50,817 bases of DNA from JAIQFR01 sp041494445 (lineage in GTDB: Bacteria > Acidobacteriota > Polarisedimenticolia > Polarisedimenticolales > JAIQFR01). The notes below the pieces were generated by a model. The model was not told the origin of the DNA, ran no database searches, and was given only the letters and a program-made list of their open reading frames with translations. The stretch lies in assembly GCA_041494445.1 (NCBI GenBank), contig JBGQAU010000010.1, forward strand, positions 1-50,817. The letters are read 5' to 3'. Position numbers and translations under genes: made by a program. This document shows, one piece after another, positions 40,066 through 46,599 of the stretch (the stretch's first letter is position 1; every line of letters starts with the position of its first letter).

Positions 40066-41082
40066 TCAGGGCGTTGCGTAATATCCGGTTCGGGTGTGGA
40101 CCTGGTAGCGGCTCTTCCGTGTCACGAGTTGAATCCGGCGATAGGCGCCGTTCCAGAGCGTGCGGCTCGGCACATAGCCGATCAGGTACTGGTGGCGCAT
40201 CTCCTCGTCGATCCGAACGACCGCCTCCTTGAGCTCGTCAGGATCGTGGACGGCGAAGAGCGATCCTCCGGTCTCGTCCGAAAAGCGGGTGAGGACGCTG
40301 AAATTGGTCGCCAGTTCCGCGTTCATCGGCAGGAGATCGCGCCGCAGCGAGGAGAATCCCACGGTGTAGATCGGAACGCTCGCGCGCCTGGCCATCTCGA
40401 TCGCCTGGTCGAGACTCATCCGGCTGGCGTTGTCCACGCCGTCGGTGATCAAGACAATCGCCTTGCGGCCATCGGTCCCCGCCTTCACGAGCCCCGGTGC
40501 GGCGGCCACCGCGTCGTTGAGCGCGGTCTGGCCGTATCCGGTCTGCACCGCGAGCCTCTCGATGAAGCGCTGGCGGTCGCTGGTGAACTCGGTGATCCAG
40601 GCCACCTGCTCGTCCGCGAACGCGATCAGCGCGAACCGGTCCTGCGGCCGCAGGCTGTCCAGGAAATAGCGGATCGCCTCCTTCGCGGCCTCCAGCTTGC
40701 CGCTGACCCGCATGCTCCCGGAAACGTCCAACATGAACGCGATGGATGCCGGGGCATCGGATTCCACCGACACGAATTGGATCGTCTGGGGAATGCTGTC
40801 CTCCATGAGCTTGAAGTCGTCCGCGGTGAGCCCCGCTATGATCCGCCCGCGACGGTCCTCGACCTTGGTGGGCAGCAGCACGACGCGGACCTTCTCGATC
40901 TCGACGTAGCCGCTCACCAAGGGGTCCGCGCCTGTCGCACCCGTGGAAGATGCGGCCGCGGCCGCGGCGACGGGCGCCCCCGCGGAAGCTCCAGGCGCGG
41001 GGTCCCCCGCGGCGACGCTCCCGCAGGTGAGGACGGCAAGCGCCGTCGAAGCGATTCTCATTGAGGTGCGGGCTCGAATCAC
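40066..41082 (-). CDS. Secreted von Willebrand factor A protein (VWFA-related, Acidobacteria type)
   Basis: A 338-residue exported protein with signal peptide (ending near AAGDP). After an Ala-rich stretch comes a beta domain (VRVVLLPTKVEDRRGRIIAGLTADDFKLMED) that is the standard front part of the Acidobacteria-type VWFA-related family. The VWA domain follows with a full MIDAS: D119-x-S121-x-S123 (DVSGSM), a Thr in GQTALNDAV and ITDGVDN. It probably binds a protein or matrix partner through a metal ion. GTG at 41082 with GAGGG upstream is the start used; ATG at 41061 is an alternative. Confidence 0.88.
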   Translation of the reverse strand: MIRARTSMRIASTALAVLTCGSVAAGDPAPGASAGAPVAAAAAASSTGATGADPLVSGYVEIEKVRVVLLPTKVEDRRGRIIAGLTADDFKLMEDSIPQTIQFVSVESDAPASIAFMLDVSGSMRVSGKLEAAKEAIRYFLDSLRPQDRFALIAFADEQVAWITEFTSDRQRFIERLAVQTGYGQTALNDAVAAAPGLVKAGTDGRKAIVLITDGVDNASRMSLDQAIEMARRASVPIYTVGFSSLRRDLLPMNAELATNFSVLTRFSDETGGSLFAVHDPDELKEAVVRIDEEMRHQYLIGYVPSRTLWNGAYRRIQLVTRKSRYQVHTRTGYYATP

Positions 41083-41133
41083 GGGATGACCCTCTTTCCC
41101 AGCGCTCCAATGTGCAATTCCGGGGCCGCCGCG

Positions 41134-42474
41134 TCAAGGTGTCGGGCCTTGCGGCAATCTTGCCGGGATCCGGATCGATCCGGTGAGATAGCCGTCGCCG
41201 TCGATTCTTCCTCGGAAGGGGACACGGCGCCATCCTTCACCCGGCACCATGGACCCCCGAAGCTCGAGGATCCCGTCTGCACGGAAGCGCGCCTCGAGAC
41301 CGGGTACCGCCCGGCCCGCGGTCGCCGCCCGGAGCCCATCAGCCCGGTTGACGGCGACCAGCCCGCCGGCCTCGGGCAGCGCGAGCCCTTCCAGAAACGG
41401 GACCCCCAGGTGGAGGAAGAACTCGCTCTCCGCGGCGGGGAGAGGCTCGCCCAGCGACACGAGCCGGGAGAGCCTGCCGCCGGTGGCCTCACGAATCCGG
41501 CGTATCACGAGCGCGTCGGCGACGCGCCAGCCCCAGGTCTTGGCCGAAGGGAGCCGTCCGGCGGAGAGATCGGACTCGCTCCGTTTCGAGCCCTGCCGAG
41601 CGGCGAAACGCAGGAGCCGCCTGCCGAGCCGACTTCCGACCCCCGCGGCGGACTCGATGTGCGACCGCAGCGTCCCCGCGAGCGCGCGAGGCAGCACGGC
41701 GATTTCCGGTCCGATGTCGAGCAGCGCCGGTCCCAGCGTCTCCGCGCGGGAAACGTGGGCGAGCCTGGCGCCGCGCCCGAGGCAAGCGAGCGCCAGAGCA
41801 AGCTGAGCGGCGTCCGCCGCGGGCAGGGCGGAGAGCACCGTTTCGTCTCGCTCGATGCAGAGCGCGGCCCCGGCGGCCTCGACCGCCGCCAGGGCATTCT
41901 CGTGGGTGAGGAGGATCTCGGCGTCCGCGCGGGTCCGGAGCACCGCGGGAGCCTGGCCGCCCTCGGCCGCCCGCCGCGGGAGAAGACCGGGCTCGCGGGC
42001 CAGCGCGTCGGCGCCCACCGTGCACGCCCCGGCGACCGTCAGGGCCGCGGCCCGCTCCTCGCCTGACTCGCGGAACAGCAGGACGAGATCGAGTTCCGGA
42101 AGGTCCGGACGGATCGCCAGGATGCGGCGGAGAAGCGCGGCGTCGGCCACGAGGGCTTGCCGCACCGAGGCCCCCGCGAGGATCTGAAGGAGCGCCGCGT
42201 CGTCCGTTCCCGGATCGAGAGGCACCAGCGTCCCGCCGGCGCGGAGCGCGGCGAGGCTGCCGAGCAGAGCGTCCCCCCCGTCCTCGGTGAGAACGGCCAC
42301 GCGCGCGCCAGGCGTGAGGCCGTAGGTGACGAGCGCGGCCGCCAGCTCCAGGGAACGCCGGTCCAACTCGGCCGCCGTCACCTCCTGGCGACCGGCTTCC
42401 TCCAGGACGAGAACCCGGTTCGGGTGCTCGCGAAAGGCGGCCGCGGCGAAGTCGACGAGCGTTCGGGAAGACAT
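41134..42474 (-). CDS. Acyl-CoA-synthetase-like protein lacking catalytic motifs
   Basis: A 446-residue protein with the outline of an AMP-forming (ANL) fatty acyl-CoA synthetase: TAAELDRRSLELAAALVTYGLTPGARVAVLTEDGGDALLGSLAALRAGGTLVPLDP at the start, and LVIRRIREATGGRLSRLVSLGEPLPAAESEFFLHLGVPFLEG near 330. The P-loop (normally TSGTTGxPKG) is reduced to RTRADAEILLTHEN, the TGD motif region is shortened to RIDGDGYLTGSI, and the C-terminal lid domain with its catalytic Lys is missing. It is therefore likely inactive in adenylation. It follows the FadL gene by 70 bases, suggesting it has a non-catalytic part in fatty-acid handling, or is decaying. Confidence 0.8.
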   Translation of the reverse strand: MSSRTLVDFAAAAFREHPNRVLVLEEAGRQEVTAAELDRRSLELAAALVTYGLTPGARVAVLTEDGGDALLGSLAALRAGGTLVPLDPGTDDAALLQILAGASVRQALVADAALLRRILAIRPDLPELDLVLLFRESGEERAAALTVAGACTVGADALAREPGLLPRRAAEGGQAPAVLRTRADAEILLTHENALAAVEAAGAALCIERDETVLSALPAADAAQLALALACLGRGARLAHVSRAETLGPALLDIGPEIAVLPRALAGTLRSHIESAAGVGSRLGRRLLRFAARQGSKRSESDLSAGRLPSAKTWGWRVADALVIRRIREATGGRLSRLVSLGEPLPAAESEFFLHLGVPFLEGLALPEAGGLVAVNRADGLRAATAGRAVPGLEARFRADGILELRGSMVPGEGWRRVPFRGRIDGDGYLTGSIRIPARLPQGPTP

Positions 42475-42544
42475 GGCGGAACGATCAGCGGCGTCGGGGG
42501 CACGGGCGGAATCGCGCGGGCCCCCGACGATCGGCCTTCAAGGT

Positions 42545-43891
42545 TCAGAAGCGCCAGGTGAAGCTCGCGCCGATGAGATGGACGAAGGACTCGTACTTTC
42601 CGTCGATGACGCCGTCCACCACCTGATACGGGTTGGTGGCGCTCGGCTTGCCCGTCGTCGCCCCCTTGGCGTTCCGGGTCCGGAAGAACAACGGCATGTA
42701 GTACGCGTCAAGGCTCCAACTCTGCGCCTTGTACCCGTAACCCAGGGTGACGGACCAGCGGTCTCCGTCGGGGATCGAGGGGCGCAGCGTGTCGTCGGGT
42801 ATCGGGTTCTGATCCCACAGAGCGCCGAAGCGGATCTCGTGGGGGTCGGACAGCTTCCAGGTCGTTCCGAACCTCATGGCGAAGGTGTTCTTCCAGTTCT
42901 CGGCCTGGTTGATGTCAGCGACCACCGGGATGGGTCCTGCCGGTCCCGGCACGCTCGTGTTGTTCTGGAAGTCCACCGCCAGTTTCTGGAATGCCGACCA
43001 CTGGGCGAACGACACGTCTCCTTCGAGACGCCATTTGTCGTTGAGCTCGTAGCCAACGCCCACGGCCGCTTCCGCTGGGAGGTCCAGGGTGGTTTTGCCG
43101 GGGCCGTTGGGGAACAGCGGCCGAAGGTCTACCTGGTCGTTGTGGAACACGTTGGAGAACTTGACGTTGCCCTTGATCTCGGGTGAAAGTTTCGCGCGAT
43201 AAGTCAGCCCGAAGGACCACGGGGCCTTCGCGAAGTGGGTCGCGATGTTCCAGCCCCAGGCATTCCCGTCGCCCGTCAGGTCGGACTTGCCCACGATGGT
43301 CCCTGACGGCTGTCTCAACAAGCTGCTCTGGTCGAATTCCTTCGAGAATTCCTTGACGTCCGCCCACATGTAGTCGACGCCGACCGCGAGGGACCACTGT
43401 TCGTTGAGCTTGATGGCCAGGTTCGGATTGGCCACGAACGTCACCAGTTCGACCCTCTGGCTGGAGAAGGTGATCGGCCGGTCCGTCCACTCCGTTGAAA
43501 GGCCGAACGGATTGTTGAGGCCGAAACCGAACGTGAGGCGTTCGTTGATCTTCGCGGCGCAGTAAAGCTGAATCGGCGTCGCGTCGTCCTCCTTCGACTT
43601 GAACTGGACGGGGCTCGAGAGCCCGAAGCTCCGATCGCTCGACGTCAGCTTCGTGTCGATGCCGATGGTGATGAGGCTCACGCCGAACTGGATCTGCATC
43701 CCGTCGAGGCGGGTCAGGGCGGCCGGGTTGTACCAGTTGGCCGCGGCGTCGTCAGCGCGGGCGACCCACGCGCCCGCCTGGCCCGACGCCTTGGCGCTCT
43801 GCTCGTAGATGCTGAATCCCGAGGCCATCGCGGGGAGCGCTCCGGCGAGGACCAGCACCGCGGCGAGGACCCGCAGTTTCCCGCGTCTCAT
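42545..43891 (-). CDS. fadL: FadL-family outer-membrane long-chain fatty acid transporter
   Basis: A 448-residue outer-membrane protein with signal peptide (ending PAMASG), the FadL hatch segment at the mature N-end (SGFSIYEQSAKASGQAGAWVARADDAAANWYNPAALTRL, with the NPA signature) and a C-terminal strand ending SFTWRF. It would carry hydrophobic compounds across the outer membrane. AAGGGGG lies before two adjacent ATGs (43894 and 43891); the second has better spacing. It heads a minus-strand run with the acyl-CoA-synthetase-like and VWA genes. FadL relatives also transport aromatic hydrocarbons, so the substrate is open. Confidence 0.9.
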   Translation of the reverse strand: MRRGKLRVLAAVLVLAGALPAMASGFSIYEQSAKASGQAGAWVARADDAAANWYNPAALTRLDGMQIQFGVSLITIGIDTKLTSSDRSFGLSSPVQFKSKEDDATPIQLYCAAKINERLTFGFGLNNPFGLSTEWTDRPITFSSQRVELVTFVANPNLAIKLNEQWSLAVGVDYMWADVKEFSKEFDQSSLLRQPSGTIVGKSDLTGDGNAWGWNIATHFAKAPWSFGLTYRAKLSPEIKGNVKFSNVFHNDQVDLRPLFPNGPGKTTLDLPAEAAVGVGYELNDKWRLEGDVSFAQWSAFQKLAVDFQNNTSVPGPAGPIPVVADINQAENWKNTFAMRFGTTWKLSDPHEIRFGALWDQNPIPDDTLRPSIPDGDRWSVTLGYGYKAQSWSLDAYYMPLFFRTRNAKGATTGKPSATNPYQVVDGVIDGKYESFVHLIGASFTWRF

Positions 43892-44016
43892 CATTCCCCC
43901 CTTGGTCTTGGGCCCATACCGAGCTTCCCGCGGCACTCGCTCCGGCCGCGAAACCCGGAAAATCGGGCGAAAACGGTTGGCAGGATAACACGGCCTTGGC
44001 CCCGCTCCGCGGCTTT

Positions 44017-44030
44017 CTGCATCGATGCAG
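44017..44030. promoter_or_regulatory. 14-base perfect palindrome between divergent genes
   Basis: CTGCATCGATGCAG lies about midway between the FadL start and the divergent barrel gene's promoter. Its symmetry and place suggest an operator acting on either gene. No cognate regulator is nearby. Confidence 0.4.
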
Positions 44031-44070
44031 CACGAATGGCGGCCAGGAGGACTCCCCCCGCGAGAGTACC

Positions 44071-44119
44071 TTGACTCCACCCCCGGTTCCCCATATAAAG
44101 ACCTCTTTCTGGAACCGGG
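44071..44119 (+). promoter_or_regulatory. Strong sigma-70 promoter inside a 9-base inverted repeat
   Basis: TTGACT (44071-44076), a 17-base spacer and TATAAA (44094-44099). Arms CCCGGTTCC (44082-44090) and GGAACCGGG (44111-44119) form a perfect inverted repeat with a 20-base gap that spans the -10 box and the expected start of transcription (about 44106). This could be an operator or a 5' mRNA structure depending on the exact start. The leader to the ATG at 44183 is about 77 bases. Confidence 0.75.
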
Positions 44120-44182
44120 CCGTCGAGAAGGTCCTGCGGCGAGGCGTGTGCGGCCGTCAGGACCGAACGGAGGCGATCACCC

Positions 44183-45445
44183 ATGTCGTGGAAGCGGTTG
44201 GTTGCGTTGTCGGGCCTGCTCCTGGCGCTCGCCGCACTCGGATCCGTCGCGATTGCCGACGAAACCCAGGGAACGGAGCCGGAGCCGAAGCCGACGGGTG
44301 GCGAAAAACCGGCGGAGGCTCCCCCGCCGGCAGCGGAGGCCCCGAAGACGCATTGGTGGGGAGACCGCTTCTCCTTCTTCATCGAGGCGAACACGGGTGG
44401 CGCCGAGACGGCGCGCGGCATCGACTCGTCGATCATCACCTCGTCAACGCTGACGTCCTCGGGCTCGCTCGATCTGGGTAAGCTGGACTTCGGCCGTCTC
44501 GCAATCGGATGGAAGCTGCCGGCGGAGAAAGGGATGTTCCAGCTGGTCTGGAGCGGCTACCGCGAACGCGAGTACACGTTCAACGCGGTCGGCTTCGAGG
44601 CGGACGCGCGGCCGCGGGCCGACCTCACCCAGTCAGCGCCTACGTCCAAGCAACTGCCTTCGCCGGTGCAGTGGTGGAGGGTGCGGGTGCGCGACGGCCG
44701 CCTTCAGGCCCACGAGGGCGTCCCGATCCTGGAGGAGGACGGGACGATCTCGTACGAGGACGACAACCCCGACCTCAACGCCTCTTTCACGAACGACGTC
44801 GCCGACGATCTACAGCACAGCGCGCAGACCCTGGATCTTCTCTTCCAGCGAGAGTTCGGCGGGCGGATGTTCAGGGGCGGCTGGTCGTCCGGGCTCCGCT
44901 ATTTCGCTTTCGAAGGAACGACTCCGGCTGCGGCGTGGCTGGGCAACGCGAACGTCGCCGGCACGGGTTTCACCGACGGGACGTACATCCATCTCCTGCC
45001 GATCGCCGACAGCTCGAAAGGCTTCGGCCCCACGGGATCGCTGGAGGCGCAGTACCGTCTCTTCCGGGCCCGCGTCGTGTTTTACGCGCAGGCACGCATG
45101 GCGTTCGTCTACCAGACCCTTCACTCGGACACAGGGGATTTCTTCACCCTTGCGGCGAACACCGACAGCGGGACTACGTACCCCGTCCCGTCCAGGCTCA
45201 AGGAGAGCCGCACGAAGACCTCGTGGCAGGTCGCGGTCGAGGCGGGCGTGCGGGTGCGGATCGTGGAAGGGCTGCAGCTCGAGGTCGGCGCGGGGCAGAC
45301 CTCGTATCAGGACTGCATCCTGGTGCCGACCCAGCTCCTGATCCCGGGCAAGTACAGCGAGGCGCTCTACGGGACGTCCGCGCTCTACAACACGCGTGAT
45401 TTCCTCGTGAGCGTCTGGCACGCCGGGGTCAGCTTCCAGTTCTAG
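44183..45445 (+). CDS. Outer-membrane beta-barrel protein, unknown substrate
   Basis: A 420-residue exported protein: signal peptide (LVALSGLLLALAALGSVAIA), an acidic Pro-rich linker (ETQGTEPEPKPTGG), and a barrel of many strands ending VSVWHAGVSFQF. I cannot name the family; it resembles the generic large barrels near FadL-like genes. GGAGG at 44169-44173 is nine bases before the ATG, which is rather long. It lies behind the strong promoter at 44071 and is divergent from FadL. Confidence 0.75.
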   Translation: MSWKRLVALSGLLLALAALGSVAIADETQGTEPEPKPTGGEKPAEAPPPAAEAPKTHWWGDRFSFFIEANTGGAETARGIDSSIITSSTLTSSGSLDLGKLDFGRLAIGWKLPAEKGMFQLVWSGYREREYTFNAVGFEADARPRADLTQSAPTSKQLPSPVQWWRVRVRDGRLQAHEGVPILEEDGTISYEDDNPDLNASFTNDVADDLQHSAQTLDLLFQREFGGRMFRGGWSSGLRYFAFEGTTPAAAWLGNANVAGTGFTDGTYIHLLPIADSSKGFGPTGSLEAQYRLFRARVVFYAQARMAFVYQTLHSDTGDFFTLAANTDSGTTYPVPSRLKESRTKTSWQVAVEAGVRVRIVEGLQLEVGAGQTSYQDCILVPTQLLIPGKYSEALYGTSALYNTRDFLVSVWHAGVSFQF

Positions 45446-45470
45446 CGACCGTGGAGCGGTGTATCATGCC

Positions 45471-45492
45471 GATCCCGCCGTTCGGCGGGATC
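45471..45492 (+). promoter_or_regulatory. Stable hairpin between barrel gene and TPR gene
   Basis: GATCCCGCCG (45471-45480) and CGGCGGGATC (45483-45492) form a 10-base perfect inverted repeat with a tight TT centre, lying 17 bases before the GTG of the next gene. There is no T-run, so it is more likely a processing or stability structure, or an operator, than a terminator. Confidence 0.4.
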
Positions 45493-45509
45493 CCCAAGAG
45501 GGGTGTGCC

Positions 45510-46535
45510 GTGCGCCGCCGGTTCCGCCCGACGTTCTTGCTGGTGGTCTTGGCCGCCACCGTGTCGGCTGGCGCCTTCGCCGCCGAAGCGGACGTCGGCG
45601 ACATCCTCCGGTTCGCCGCGGAGGTCGCGCAGAAAGGCGACTGGCGCGAGGCGCGCTACCGATGGGAGCAGGCGGCGAAGATCGAGCCGGACAATCCCCA
45701 CATTCTGAACAACCTCGCGGTCGCCCACGAGGTCCTGGGCGACGGGGAGAAGGCGAGGCCGCTCTACGAGCGCGCCGTCGCGCTGGGCGGCGGGGACCCG
45801 CGGATCGAGGACAACGCCGCGCGCGCCGCGTTCTTTCGGCGCGCGGCCAACGGCGCCAAGACCGACAAGGACTCGGGAGCCCGGCCCTCCGCCGGGGACA
45901 CCCCTCCGCCGCGCCGCAGCCGCCGCGGCGGGATCCGAGTTCCGGTGAAGCTACCGCTCCCCGCCCGGCTCGACCTCTCCGGGGAGAAAAGCCTCCTCGT
46001 GGCAGGCTTCCTCAGCAACGAGTCGGACCTTCTGGACACGGGACGCGAGATCGTACGGTTCCTCCGGACCGAGTTCCACAAGCACACCGCGCTCAAGGTC
46101 CGTGACGTCACGCCACCTCCGGCGGTGCCCGAGCAGACGGTGGAGGACCTGATCGCGAACGCCGAGTTCTGGAAGCACCTCGGGCGGGAGCACGAGGCCG
46201 ACCTGGTGCTGTCGGGCGTGGTGCGGTACGGGCGGCGAGACGCCTCGGGATTCGGCGACGTGGACACGGTCAGCCCGGTGACCGGCCAGAAGGTGCGCCA
46301 GACGCAGTTCATCGAGCAGGAGCAGTTCACGTTCGAGATCCAGGTCTTCTTCTTCGACGGAGCGACGGGCAGCCTCCTGTTCCGCGACCGGTTCCAGAGG
46401 AGCGCCCTCTACCGGGGGCTCGCGAACGACCCGATCACCGCCTTTTACGAGCTCAGCGAGACGATCGCGGGCGATGTGCTCGCGGTGGTCTCGCCCAGGA
46501 GCCGGGACGACGTTCGAGTGATCTTCAAGAGCTAG
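45510..46535 (+). CDS. Exported TPR protein with a C-terminal beta domain
   Basis: A 341-residue protein: signal peptide (FLLVVLAATVSAGAFAAE), two to three tetratricopeptide repeats (about 25-100: GDWREARYRWEQAAKIEPDNPHILNNLAVAHEVLGDGEKARPLYERAVAL), a basic Pro-rich linker, then a domain with KSLLVAGFLSNES, IVRFLRTEFHKHTALKVRDV and LSGVVRYGRRD. The last region resembles the secreted GNA1162/DUF-type or curli-assembly-like fold, a weak match. GTG at 45510 has GAGGGG six bases before it. It may take part in outer-membrane lipoprotein or polysaccharide assembly; that is speculative. Confidence 0.7.
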   Translation: MRRRFRPTFLLVVLAATVSAGAFAAEADVGDILRFAAEVAQKGDWREARYRWEQAAKIEPDNPHILNNLAVAHEVLGDGEKARPLYERAVALGGGDPRIEDNAARAAFFRRAANGAKTDKDSGARPSAGDTPPPRRSRRGGIRVPVKLPLPARLDLSGEKSLLVAGFLSNESDLLDTGREIVRFLRTEFHKHTALKVRDVTPPPAVPEQTVEDLIANAEFWKHLGREHEADLVLSGVVRYGRRDASGFGDVDTVSPVTGQKVRQTQFIEQEQFTFEIQVFFFDGATGSLLFRDRFQRSALYRGLANDPITAFYELSETIAGDVLAVVSPRSRDDVRVIFKS

Positions 46536-46599
46536 GAGCCGAAGCGTCGTTGTCACCGGAAACGGGCGGCAGGATAATGGCCGCTCCCGGGAGACACCC

